Shown: positions 17,098-24,826, counted from the stretch's first letter. The stretch: 39,458 nt of DNA from an uncultured Alphaproteobacteria bacterium (GCA_902574225.1 CACGMO010000019.1:1-39458); one strand, 5' to 3'. Program-made: numbers and translations. The notes: generated by a model from the sequence alone, not told the origin.

Positions 17098-17765
17098 TTC
17101 TCTGATATTTTTCTTGATTTAAGCTCTAAGCACACTTCTAATTTTGAGGCGATAGCAATTGAGTGCGTTATCACTACTAGGCTGGTATTATACTTTCGAT
17201 TTATGTTCAAGAGCATGTCTAAAACTATTTTTGAATTCTTTTCATCCAAGCTACCAGTTGGTTCATCCGCGAATAAAATCTTTGGTTGAGCAGCTAATGC
17301 TCTTGCTATAGCTACCCTTTGTTGTTCTCCTCCAGAAAGATTTTCCGGCCACTCCTCCAGTAATCTGGAAATTTGGAGATCGTCAATGATTGCTTTGATA
17401 TATTCGCTATCATGCTTCTTATTAATCCTAGATTGGAATTCAATATTTTCTTTAACAGAGAGACATGGGATCAAATTATATTGTTGGAATATTATCGCTG
17501 TCTCGTTCAGTCTTAATAAAGCCTGATCAGATGGTTTAAGATCCCAAAAGTTTTGCTTCCTAAACAAAACCTCACCGGTAGAAGGTTTCTCCAGCCCAGA
17601 AGCGATATGCAAAAGTGTTGACTTTCCAACGCCGCTCTCACCTACAAGAGCATAGCTAGTGGAAGAGCTAAAGTTGATATTGACATCGGTAAAAAGCTCG
17701 AGGGATCCTGAGTTTGTAACAAAGATTTTTGAAACATCCTTTATTTCTACAATGTGATCTTCCAT
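17094..17765 (-). CDS. ABC transporter ATP-binding protein (LolD/MacB-type, AttE-like)
   Basis: 223-residue ATPase powering the downstream permease. Walker A GESGVGKST (42-50), Q-loop near Q94, signature LSGGEQQRVAIARA (143-156), Walker B ILFADEPTGSLD (163-174) and H-loop H201 are all intact. DEPTGSLDEKNS and the short length are typical of the LolD/MacB/FtsE subclass. Upstream are two purine-rich stretches, AGGAGA and GAGG, at 13 and 4 bases from the ATG. It is first in a three-gene operon (ATPase, permease, AttH) with ATGA overlaps at both joints; 162 bases separate it from the HxlR gene. Confidence 0.92.
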   Translation of the reverse strand: MEDHIVEIKDVSKIFVTNSGSLELFTDVNINFSSSTSYALVGESGVGKSTLLHIASGLEKPSTGEVLFRKQNFWDLKPSDQALLRLNETAIIFQQYNLIPCLSVKENIEFQSRINKKHDSEYIKAIIDDLQISRLLEEWPENLSGGEQQRVAIARALAAQPKILFADEPTGSLDEKNSKIVLDMLLNINRKYNTSLVVITHSIAIASKLEVCLELKSRKISEK

Positions 17766-17869
17766 CGCCTCTAATTTCTCCTGATATAAGAGATATTTAT
17801 TTTTGATTGAAATAGTAGAGCTTTTACATCTTTCAATGCTGAAACCATTTTAAATCGTTGGTATGCTAT

Positions 17870-17911
17870 CTATCCTTGAGCTTGTTTACAGAGCGTAATC
17901 GTAAAGGATAG
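17870..17911. promoter_or_regulatory. 8-bp inverted repeat upstream of the exporter operon
   Basis: CTATCCTT (17870-17877) and AAGGATAG (17904-17911) are perfect inverted copies with a 26-base spacer, lying in the 162-base gap between the HxlR stop and the ATPase start. It is a candidate operator for the exporter operon or a stem at the HxlR transcript end; it is not followed by a T-run on either strand. Confidence 0.3.
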
Positions 17912-17927
17912 TCGAAAATGAGCGATG

Positions 17928-18368
17928 CTAATTGGCAAGTAGTTTAGAAAGTTTTATATTTTTGTTCTCTTCTTCTTTATTAGACGGAATCACTTGCAGA
18001 CTAATCTCTGTAACTTTTTCATTGATCACTCCCGCCATTTTTGGACGTCTTGTGTCAGGAACCCATCGATCTGCCCATAAAGAGAGAGAAAGAAAAACTT
18101 TGACTAGATCTTTGCATCTTTCTGTGGGAACGTACCTCGCCCTCTTTTTGTTATCCGGCACATAACGCGTAATCAACTTTTTGCTAGCCATAGACTTTAA
18201 TCTTTCTGTCAATAGGTTTCTGGAGATATTGAGGTTATTTTGAATAGATTCGAAGTTTTGATTGCCCATCATTATATCCCTTGCAATCAAGAGAGTCCAT
18301 TTGTCTCCTAAAATTGATAGGGCTGTTGCAATACTACATTTATGTTGGTGGCTGCCTCTACTTGACAT
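17928..18368 (-). CDS. HxlR-family winged-helix transcriptional regulator
   Basis: 146-residue DNA-binding protein. The winged helix-turn-helix is clear: CSIATALSILGDKWTLLIARDIMMG (residues 11-35), FESIQNNLNISRNLLTERLKSM, and the wing ITRYVPDNKKRARYVPTERG-like segment. C11 sits where HxlR proteins such as YodB and HypR carry their redox-sensing cysteine; a second Cys is near residue 95. The C-terminus is extended by ~35 polar residues. It lies upstream of and in the same direction as the exporter operon and is its likely local regulator, though this is inference from position. Confidence 0.9.
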   Translation of the reverse strand: MSSRGSHQHKCSIATALSILGDKWTLLIARDIMMGNQNFESIQNNLNISRNLLTERLKSMASKKLITRYVPDNKKRARYVPTERCKDLVKVFLSLSLWADRWVPDTRRPKMAGVINEKVTEISLQVIPSNKEEENKNIKLSKLLAN

Positions 18369-18387
18369 ATAAATTTTCCCAGTTTTA

Positions 18388-18422
18388 GTTTACGTAACGT
18401 CATATTCCATTGTAACATAAAC
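18388..18422. promoter_or_regulatory. Candidate HxlR operator
   Basis: In the 208-base divergent region, GTTTACGT (18388-18395) and ACATAAAC (18415-18422) are inverted with 7 of 8 matches; the left arm overlaps the perfect palindrome TTACGTAA (18390-18397). It sits 20-54 bases upstream of the HxlR start, where an autoregulatory site would be expected. Confidence 0.35.
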
Positions 18423-18576
18423 CGTGACGAAGAAGTCAACTTTTTTATTTCATATGTTTCTACTACACAAAAAAATATCTTGTGGCAAATAATAAAAAAA
18501 AACTTGAAATGGTATGCAGATTGCAGAAATTTGTATTATTAATAAATAGAATCAAAGGCTGCCAAAGAAAGACATA

Positions 18577-19224
18577 ATGAGCGAAGTGGTTTATCAAAAA
18601 ACGTCAAAAAGCGATTTGTTGTTCAATAAGAACGTTAAACTTGAAAAGGAACTTCTGGAGGAGGGTTCCAAGGACCTCTATGATATAATCAAGTTTTGTT
18701 GTGCTATAAAAGAAAATCCAATATCACCAAACCTGAAGGAATGGTCAAGAAAGGATTATACGTCTGATATAAGCTCTATGGTTTATAATAGCTCAAACTC
18801 AGAAAATACTGACTATGATGAACAAACTAAAAAGGTGCTCAGCTATGCTCAAAGAGCTCAAATTTATGCAATGACAGCAATTACTGCCCTAAACTCTGGA
18901 AATGGCGAAAAAGCAGTCTGGAATGCTGTTAGGGCTCAAAAATATGTATCTCACGTCCAAGAAATGATGAAAATATCGTCACCGAGACCAGACGGACAAC
19001 GGCCAAAGGATACGAACATAAAGGGGTTAGTAGGAAATGATCTTGAAGCAAATGACCTAATAGACGAGTTTGAAAAACTTATTCAGATCCATGATAGTTA
19101 TGGTGCATTTAGAAGATTGGCTGCTAAAAAACTAGGTGTCCCAGCTATGAAAGTCACAATAAAGGAAATTAACGAAATTACAAAACAGGTCCACAGGGCC
19201 TACGAATTTAGCCCAAAGAGATGA
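18577..19224 (+). CDS. Uncharacterised alpha-helical protein upstream of bactofilin
   Basis: 215 residues that I do not recognise. There is no signal peptide or membrane segment. It is predicted largely helical and highly charged, with an acidic N-terminal third, a central Ala-rich helix pair (SYAQRAQIYAMTAITALNSG then AVWNAVRAQKYVSHVQEMMK, about 88-131), a Pro/Arg linker (SSPRPDGQRPKD) and a C-terminal helical part with a basic end (AFRRLAAKKLGVPAMKV, EINEITKQVHRAYEFSPKR). Start ATG at 18577 follows GAAAGA. It precedes bactofilin by 106 bases on the same strand, so the two may share a function. Codon usage resembles its neighbours; coding status is secure, function is not. Confidence 0.75.
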   Translation: MSEVVYQKTSKSDLLFNKNVKLEKELLEEGSKDLYDIIKFCCAIKENPISPNLKEWSRKDYTSDISSMVYNSSNSENTDYDEQTKKVLSYAQRAQIYAMTAITALNSGNGEKAVWNAVRAQKYVSHVQEMMKISSPRPDGQRPKDTNIKGLVGNDLEANDLIDEFEKLIQIHDSYGAFRRLAAKKLGVPAMKVTIKEINEITKQVHRAYEFSPKR

Positions 19225-19330
19225 AGAACCGAAAAAATGTAATTGCAACTAGCATTTTTTTATATTCTATTAGCCTTGATTTAAAATAGTTTTAGTGTAT
19301 TTTTGCATGGGAAACATTAGGTATTAAACT

Positions 19331-19735
19331 ATGAATAATTTTACAAATTCTAGCTCAATCATCTCTTCAGATACCGTCATAAAGGGAAAAATTGAATTCA
19401 AAGGGGAGCTTCTGATTGAAGGAAAAGCTTCTGGCGACATACTGGGGGATAATTTAACCTTAGGTCCAAGTGCAAAGGTGGACGGCAAAATTATTGTAAA
19501 AGCAATTACTGTTCAGGGTAATTTCACAGGATTTATTCGATCTGATACCGTTAAGTTAGATGCCGGATCTACCGTTAAAGGGGATATCGAACATAGTGAG
19601 ATTTCAATTGAGACTGGTGCAAACTTTAATGGTAAGGTGATAAGAATAGCTAAGCCGCAAAGAAAAACTGACGATAGCGAAAGTGGAGAAGATAATTCAA
19701 TTTACTCTTTAACTGAAAAGGCAGTTGCAAAATAA
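19331..19735 (+). CDS. Bactofilin (polymer-forming cytoskeletal protein)
   Basis: 134-residue bactofilin. The core is a right-handed beta-helix built from repeated short strands with regular Gly and hydrophobic residues: SDTVIKGKIEFKGELLIEGKASGDI, LTLGPSAKVDGKIIVKAITVQG, VKLDAGSTVKGDIEHSEISIETGANFNG. It is flanked by short disordered termini, the last rich in Asp/Ser/Glu. Bactofilins polymerise without nucleotide at the inner membrane and localise cell-wall enzymes or stalk and shape proteins. The next gene overlaps its end by 11 bases, and a peptidoglycan endopeptidase gene lies beyond it. Confidence 0.93.
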   Translation: MNNFTNSSSIISSDTVIKGKIEFKGELLIEGKASGDILGDNLTLGPSAKVDGKIIVKAITVQGNFTGFIRSDTVKLDAGSTVKGDIEHSEISIETGANFNGKVIRIAKPQRKTDDSESGEDNSIYSLTEKAVAK

Positions 19736-20063
19736 ATTACTAGTTTTCAAGCATTTTATCCTAGCTTTTTTTTTCTGTGTTACTGCTGGACCCTATGTTG
19801 TTGTAGAAAATTACGGGAACTGGAAAACACTGAGTGTTGCCTCTAAAACAGCTTACATTACAGGTTTATGGGATGGTTATATAGCTTTCTTTGGAAAAGA
19901 GCTTGGAGAAAAATATAGTGATAATTGTAGTAACATTCGTATTACTAGGGTCTCAGATCTTGTAGTAATGGTTGATAGCCTTTACGAACAAGAAAAAAAT
20001 AGAAGCTTTTCTCCTGCTATTTTATTGAGAGAAAAAGGTCTGCAAAATCTTTGTGGCAACTAA
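19725..20063 (+). CDS. Small secreted or membrane-anchored protein of unknown function
   Basis: 112 residues, not recognised. The N-terminus (about residues 4-25, KLLVFKHFILAFFFCVTAGP) is a signal peptide or anchor; the rest is a small extracytoplasmic domain with KTAYITGLWDGYIAF and two cysteines (about 68 and 110) that could form a disulfide. No methionine is available before residue 80, so translation would start at TTG 19725, inside the bactofilin 3' end, preceded by AAAAGG. The overlap suggests coupling to bactofilin, so it may be an envelope partner. Coding is supported by signal-peptide architecture and position, not by homology. Confidence 0.6.
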   Translation: MQNKLLVFKHFILAFFFCVTAGPYVVVENYGNWKTLSVASKTAYITGLWDGYIAFFGKELGEKYSDNCSNIRITRVSDLVVMVDSLYEQEKNRSFSPAILLREKGLQNLCGN

Positions 20064-20071
20064 AAAAAAAT

Positions 20072-21019
20072 TTAATTTTCAACGTGCATAGTTTTAAGGC
20101 ATGCCTTTGGCAGTTCTTCAGGCAAATAGCATCTTGCGTGGGCACATTTGAATTTTTTCTTTATTTCAACTGTCTTTTTAATCACTTTCTTCTTCGGTTT
20201 TAGCCTATCTGTGACCCACCAAGCCAACTGCTTATCACAGCCATCTACATTTTTATACTTATTCCAAAGTGGTGTGTTGACGCAATCTGGCGATCCTTCG
20301 GGACACTTTAGCCTAACATGAAAATGCTCACTATGACCTCTCTCAGGCCGTATCTTCATCAGCCAAGATCTATCTGCCGATCCCGCATTTTTACACATCC
20401 AAACTTTTATTGCTGCGTTAACAAATATTTTATTTACTCTTTCATCTTGCGCCGCAGCTTTCAGAATATTCATATGCTCTTGAGTCCAATTAGAGTTAAC
20501 ATTTTTTTGATTTTTTGACACTACATTCATTTCTTTAAAAGAAGGTTTTCCGTACCTGTGGTCATTATGACTGTCTTTCACTGATAGGTCTAGAGTTGCT
20601 GGTTTTCTAAATTTTATATCTACCTCTAACCCTACTTGGTGAGCAGCATGGCCATAAGGGGTAGGCCCACCTCGCGGGTTGCCAAGATCGCCAATATATA
20701 ATCCTATCCATCCAAACTCTGCAACTTTTTGAGAAAGGTCCTTTGTAAAATTTATTAGCCGTGGGTGTCCCCAATTGCGTCCCCTCTTTGAATTTATGTG
20801 TTGCCATGTTTCTCCTTTAACAGGTAATTCAACGCCACCATTGAGACATCCCTTATTATACTTTCCAATGCTTTCAGACTTAAGCTTTGTTGGGGTTAAG
20901 AAGTTACCAAAAATTTTTTTTGCCAATACTTTTTCTGATGCATCGTGGGCAAGGGCTGCGCTCATAAGGACCGAGATGCAAAATAGTATAAAAAAAAGAA
21001 ATCCTTTCAATATAACCAT
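20072..21019 (-). CDS. mepA: Penicillin-insensitive murein endopeptidase (M74, MepA)
   Basis: Exported zinc peptidase that cuts D-alanyl-meso-diaminopimelyl cross-links in peptidoglycan. Residues 1-24 are a signal peptide (KGFLFFILFCISVLMSAALA). The catalytic region has GHAAHQVGLEVDI with H124, H127 and D134, and RGHSEHFHVRLKCP with H229, H232, H234, the LAS-type metal site. The 315 residues slightly exceed the E. coli MepA length of 274; the extra length is a Lys-rich C-terminal part (KPKKKVIKKTVEIKKKFK) followed by Cys residues. AGGAGG 11 bases before the ATG is a strong, slightly distant ribosome binding site. Converges with the small secreted gene across 8 bases. Confidence 0.93.
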   Translation of the reverse strand: MVILKGFLFFILFCISVLMSAALAHDASEKVLAKKIFGNFLTPTKLKSESIGKYNKGCLNGGVELPVKGETWQHINSKRGRNWGHPRLINFTKDLSQKVAEFGWIGLYIGDLGNPRGGPTPYGHAAHQVGLEVDIKFRKPATLDLSVKDSHNDHRYGKPSFKEMNVVSKNQKNVNSNWTQEHMNILKAAAQDERVNKIFVNAAIKVWMCKNAGSADRSWLMKIRPERGHSEHFHVRLKCPEGSPDCVNTPLWNKYKNVDGCDKQLAWWVTDRLKPKKKVIKKTVEIKKKFKCAHARCYLPEELPKACLKTMHVEN

Positions 21020-21123
21020 CTGTTGTAAGTCCTCCTGTAAATGTAAAATTTCGATGTAATAATATACCCGGCTTCAATTAAGCTTTAGTCTCTAATTTTT
21101 GCAAGTTCAATATAAAATCTTTA

Positions 21124-21139
21124 AGAACAGAAATGTTCT
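21124..21139. promoter_or_regulatory. Perfect short inverted repeat upstream of the aminotransferase
   Basis: AGAACA-GAAA-TGTTCT forms a 6-bp perfect palindrome with a 4-base spacer, about 55 bases before the chosen aminotransferase start and in the region divergent from mepA. It resembles a dimeric regulator site. No matching regulator gene is adjacent. Confidence 0.3.
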
Positions 21140-21193
21140 GTTAAGCTTATGTTGAAGATTACATTTAATTCATCTGTTGCTGGAGGGAATGCT

Positions 21194-22564
21194 ATGAACA
21201 GAATAGTTAATTCAATTGAGGCCAAAGACATTGAAAATCATTTCCATCCGTACACTAACCCCCAAACTTTAAAAGAGAGCGGTCCACATGTGATTTGCAG
21301 GGGAGAGGGTGTATATGTGTATGACAATTCAAATAGAAAATTTATAGAGGGCATGAGTGGTTTGTGGTGTGCTTCATTAGGATTTAATAATAAAGATTTA
21401 GTTGAAGCTGCAACTAAGCAAATGGAAAAACTTCCCTTCTACCATAGTTTCGCAGGCAAAGTGCCGGAGGTTGCTGCTAACTTGGCTGAAAAACTTGTTG
21501 GAATAGCTCCAGAAGGATTAGATAAAGTTTTCTTTTGTAATTCGGGATCAGAGGCTAATGACACTGCAATTAAAGTTGTCTGGTACTATCAAAACGCTCT
21601 AGGCCGACCTGAAAAGAGGAAAATTATCAGTCGAAAAAGGGGCTATCATGGGGTAACTATGGTTGCAGGAAGTTTAACAGGATTACCGTATGCTCAAGAT
21701 GGGTTTGGTTTACCCTTAGACTTTGTTAGGCACACCTCTTGTCCGCATTATTTTATAGAAAAACTTGAAGGAGAGTCTGAACAAAATTTTGTAGACAGAA
21801 TGTTAAATAATCTAGAGGAACTCATCCTTGAAGAAGGTCCTGATACTATTGGGGCGTTTATTGCAGAGCCTGTCATGGGAGCTGGTGGTGTTATTATTCC
21901 TCCTCAAAATTATTTTACTAAGGTACAGGCATTGCTGAAAAAATATGATGTGCTTTTTATTGCAGATGAAGTGATCTGTGGATTTGGTAGAACAGGTAAT
22001 ATGTGGGGCTCAGAAACGTTTGATTTAAAACCTGATATATTAACTTGTGCTAAGGCTTTATCAGGTGCTTATGCGCCAATATCAGCTTTACTCATTAATA
22101 AAACTGTTGTTTCTGAGATAGAAAACCAGGCCAACGAACTCGGTATTTTTGGGCATGGGTTTACATATTCTGCGCACCCTATGTCGGCTGCAGTAGCTCA
22201 TAGAACCCTTGAAATTTATGAAGAGAAAAAAATTGTGGAACATGTGAGGAATATGGAAAAAAGTTTTATTGAAAGGGTAAAAAACTTGTCAAAATATAAC
22301 TTTGTTGGAGATACTAGGGCTATTGGGTTAATTGGTGCAATAGAATTTGTCTCGGAGCCAAGCTCAAATAATAAACCTGACCCCAGTAGAAAAGTTGCTG
22401 CAAAGATACAGCAAAAAATCCAAGACGCGGGTGTTATTTTAAGGTCGCTTCCAGGCGACAGTTTGGCGTTTTGTCCACCCTTAATTATTGAAGAAAGTCA
22501 AATCCATGAGATGTTTGATAAAATTGACAGTGTTTTAGCAAGGATTGATTTCCAAAATTTATGA
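21194..22564 (+). CDS. Class III (omega) aminotransferase, PLP-dependent
   Basis: 456-residue enzyme of the omega-amino acid:pyruvate transaminase group (beta-alanine, taurine, putrescine and related amines). Positions from the chosen start: NSGSEAND (116-123) binds PLP phosphate, IADEV has D258 for the pyridine nitrogen, and K287 in LTCAKALSG is the Schiff-base lysine; the family opening FIEGMSGLWCASLGFNNKDL is intact. ATG 21194 is preferred over 21149 because GGAGGGA sits directly upstream at ideal spacing. Substrate is undetermined. Followed at 82 bases by an SDR and a glycerate kinase on the same strand, possibly a small amine or C3 pathway. Confidence 0.88.
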   Translation: MNRIVNSIEAKDIENHFHPYTNPQTLKESGPHVICRGEGVYVYDNSNRKFIEGMSGLWCASLGFNNKDLVEAATKQMEKLPFYHSFAGKVPEVAANLAEKLVGIAPEGLDKVFFCNSGSEANDTAIKVVWYYQNALGRPEKRKIISRKRGYHGVTMVAGSLTGLPYAQDGFGLPLDFVRHTSCPHYFIEKLEGESEQNFVDRMLNNLEELILEEGPDTIGAFIAEPVMGAGGVIIPPQNYFTKVQALLKKYDVLFIADEVICGFGRTGNMWGSETFDLKPDILTCAKALSGAYAPISALLINKTVVSEIENQANELGIFGHGFTYSAHPMSAAVAHRTLEIYEEKKIVEHVRNMEKSFIERVKNLSKYNFVGDTRAIGLIGAIEFVSEPSSNNKPDPSRKVAAKIQQKIQDAGVILRSLPGDSLAFCPPLIIEESQIHEMFDKIDSVLARIDFQNL

Positions 22565-22569
22565 TATTC

Positions 22570-22598
22570 TTGAAACCTAATATCAAAGATGCTAAAAT
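22570..22598 (+). promoter_or_regulatory. Sigma-70-like promoter for the SDR and glycerate kinase genes
   Basis: TTGAAA (22570-22575), a 17-base spacer and TAAAAT (22593-22598) lie 49-77 bases upstream of the SDR start. Each hexamer differs from consensus by one or two bases and spacing is optimal. Confidence 0.45.
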
Positions 22599-22646
22599 CT
22601 GACTAAATCTATCGGAATTAAAATAATTTTCTGAGGTTATAGAACG

Positions 22647-23387
22647 ATGGTTGGTGATTCAGAACAAAAAGTAATATTGTTGACGGGTGCGAGTAGAGGA
22701 ATAGGCCACGCCACTGTTCGAAAGTTTTCTGAAGAAAAGTGGCGTGTAATAACCTGTTCGAGGCAGGCGTTTGACACAAAATGTCCTTGGCCTGGTGGCG
22801 AGGCTAACCATGTTCAGGTCGATCTAGCAAATCCGAACAACACTCTCGAGGCTATAGATGAGGTCAAAAAACGACTAAATGGTAAATTGCACGCGCTAGT
22901 GAACAATGCTGGGATATCACCCAAAGGCGTGAATGGAGAAAGGCTGGACACTCTAGGAACCGATCTAAGTATTTGGGGAAAAGTTTTTCATGTTAACTTT
23001 TTTGCCTCCGTAATTTTAGCGAGGGGATTGAAGGAAGAGCTTTTAAAAGCACGAGGGTCTATTGTAAATGTTACATCAATTGCAGGAAGTAGGGTTCACC
23101 CTTTTGCTGGCGCGGCCTACGCGACATCGAAAGCAGCTTTAGGAGCCTTAACTAGGGAAATGTCAAAAGATTTCGGTCCTTTGGGTGTTCGAGTAAATGC
23201 CATTGCGCCCGGAGAGGTTAAGACTGCAATTTTGAGTGAAGGTACCGACAAGATAGTCGCTGATATTCCAATGAAACGACTTGGTTTGCCGGAAGAAGTA
23301 GCTGACACCATTTTTTATTTGTGTTCCAAAGAAGCGAGTTATGTCTCAGGGGCGGAAATAGAGATTAATGGAGGCCAGCATGTTTAA
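22647..23387 (+). CDS. Short-chain dehydrogenase/reductase
   Basis: 246-residue classical SDR with NAD(P)-binding TGASRGIG (13-20), NNAG (86-89), catalytic S144, Y158 and K162 (YATSK), and the PGEVKTAI loop. The ending YVSGAEIEINGGQHV is typical. CSRQ after beta-2 (residues 37-40), with Arg, favours NADP(H). The substrate is not predictable from sequence; FabG-like 3-ketoacyl reduction is unlikely to be the only option, and position before a glycerate kinase suggests a hydroxy or keto acid. GAGGTTATAGAACG precedes the ATG. A good promoter lies upstream. Confidence 0.85.
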   Translation: MVGDSEQKVILLTGASRGIGHATVRKFSEEKWRVITCSRQAFDTKCPWPGGEANHVQVDLANPNNTLEAIDEVKKRLNGKLHALVNNAGISPKGVNGERLDTLGTDLSIWGKVFHVNFFASVILARGLKEELLKARGSIVNVTSIAGSRVHPFAGAAYATSKAALGALTREMSKDFGPLGVRVNAIAPGEVKTAILSEGTDKIVADIPMKRLGLPEEVADTIFYLCSKEASYVSGAEIEINGGQHV

Positions 23388-23441
23388 ATTGATCACATTT
23401 AAGGGTTTCTCAAGTCTGAAATAGGTTTCCGAAAAGTCTCC

Positions 23442-24698
23442 ATGGTAAAAGAAAAGATTGATGACCAGCAAATACTTAAGGACATTTTTTCAAAGTCATT
23501 AGAGTTAGCTGATCCAGCTAAAAAAATTGAAAAAATAAATTTTGATCCTCCTGTAGGACAACTTTTTTTTGTAGCCGTAGGAAAAGGTGCAGGAAGATTA
23601 GCAAATTCTTTCAAGAAAAGTTATCCGGGGAAAGCGGATGGGATCGTAGTTATTCCTGAAAATGAAAAATGTTATGAATCAGGGTTTGAGGTAATCAAAG
23701 CTACGCATCCTATTCCCTCAAAGAAGGGTCTGGACGCGTCCCTTAAAATACTTAACGCAATTTCAAAACTCGGAAAAGATGATTTGTTAATCTTTTGTAT
23801 TTCAGGGGGAGCTTCTGCTTTATTGCCTTTACCTCCAGAAGGGTTCGCTCTTGAAGATGAAATTCAATTAAATAAGATTTTACTTGGCTCTGGATTGTCA
23901 ATTAAAGAAATGAATCTCTTCCGAGGGGTGTTTTCTCAAATAAAGGGAGGTAAGTTAGCTTTAGCTGCCTATCCCTGTCCGATAATCAATCTGGTAGTAT
24001 CTGATATCCCTGGTGGAGATTTGTCTCTAGTTGGAAGTGGCCCAACCTTTGTTCCGGAGATAAAAAGAACAATTTCCAGCAATTTGGATTTTGGTTCAAA
24101 CATTAATAAGTTTTTTTCAGAATATAAAAAAATATTAATTCAACGCGGAGACCAAAATGCGATCGTGTTAAAGTCAGTATGTATTGGGTCTAGTGCCATA
24201 TTATTGGATAGTGTGCGAGATTATATAGAGAAAAAATATGAATTTAATCTTCTGTTATTATCCTCAGAGTTTGAAGGCGATGCGTCGTCTTTGGCCAATT
24301 TTCATGCATCAATACTTAAAGAGATAAAACGATTTGATCGACCAATTAAAAAGCCAGCGATTATTGTCTCAAGCGGTGAAGCCCATGTTAAGTTACCAAA
24401 AAATCATGGTAGAGGGGGAAGAAATTCACATTTCGCTTTGGCATTAGCGAAGGAAATTGAGGGGGTCCCAGGAATTACCGCTTTAGCAGCTGATACTGAT
24501 GGGATTGATGGCTTTGAGAAGAATGCGGGAGCGATTATCTCGGGTGACACTTTCCAGGTATTGAAAGAGAGAGCCCCACAGAATGATTTTTTAGAGGCCT
24601 TTGACTCCTTTTCAGCGCACAAAATAGCATCGAGCCTATTTTATACAGGCGCTACAGGAATAAATTTAAACGATATTAGAATCGCTATTGTGCGATAA
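23442..24698 (+). CDS. Glycerate 2-kinase, MOFRL family (TtuD/GckA)
   Basis: 418-residue kinase converting D-glycerate plus ATP to 2-phosphoglycerate, the last step of several glyoxylate, hydroxypyruvate and tartrate routes. The N-terminal GckA domain has GKGAGRLA (K48 being the conserved lysine), THPIPSKKGLDAS, and SGGASALLPLP (121-131). The C-terminal MOFRL domain has GRGGRNSHFALALAKE and AADTDGIDG, followed by AGAIISG. It begins 54 bases after the SDR with a poor ribosome binding site. A terminator follows directly downstream, so this gene ends the transcript that includes the SDR. Confidence 0.92.
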   Translation: MVKEKIDDQQILKDIFSKSLELADPAKKIEKINFDPPVGQLFFVAVGKGAGRLANSFKKSYPGKADGIVVIPENEKCYESGFEVIKATHPIPSKKGLDASLKILNAISKLGKDDLLIFCISGGASALLPLPPEGFALEDEIQLNKILLGSGLSIKEMNLFRGVFSQIKGGKLALAAYPCPIINLVVSDIPGGDLSLVGSGPTFVPEIKRTISSNLDFGSNINKFFSEYKKILIQRGDQNAIVLKSVCIGSSAILLDSVRDYIEKKYEFNLLLLSSEFEGDASSLANFHASILKEIKRFDRPIKKPAIIVSSGEAHVKLPKNHGRGGRNSHFALALAKEIEGVPGITALAADTDGIDGFEKNAGAIISGDTFQVLKERAPQNDFLEAFDSFSAHKIASSLFYTGATGINLNDIRIAIVR

Positions 24699-24740
24699 AT
24701 ATAAATTGGGATTTACTCTCTCTTTTAATACTTTTTGTCA

Positions 24741-24779
24741 CAAGGCCAAAAAGGCTGTTGTTTTATCGGTTTTTTTTTC
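24741..24779 (+). terminator. Intrinsic terminator after glycerate kinase
   Basis: CAAGGCC-AAAAA-GGCT(G)TTG makes a stem of about seven pairs with one bulge (24741-24760), followed by TTTT, ATCGG and a run of nine or more T. It separates the glycerate kinase transcript from the acyl-CoA synthetase operon, whose promoter must lie nearby or whose expression may pass by read-through. Confidence 0.7.
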
Positions 24780-24826
24780 TTAAAATTTGGAGAATCTTTT
24801 TTTCTTCAAAAATTCTGGGAGGGATA

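Noticed and set aside
17918-17947. Nine-codon plus-strand frame (MSDANWQVV) with an AAGGA-like site ahead of it
   Set aside because: Too short, runs into the 3' end of the HxlR gene on the other strand, and its upstream AAGGATAG is part of an inverted repeat; no support as a gene.
20064-20071. Terminator between the small secreted gene and mepA
   Set aside because: Only an A/T-run is present across the convergent stops; no GC stem was found.
21149-21193. Longer start for the class III aminotransferase
   Set aside because: The ATG at 21194 has GGAGGGA at good spacing, and the family needs no extra residues.
24758-24826. N-terminal extension of the acyl-CoA synthetase
   Set aside because: It would add a Phe-rich stretch derived from the T-run after the terminator; GGGAGGG directly before ATG 24827 fixes the start.
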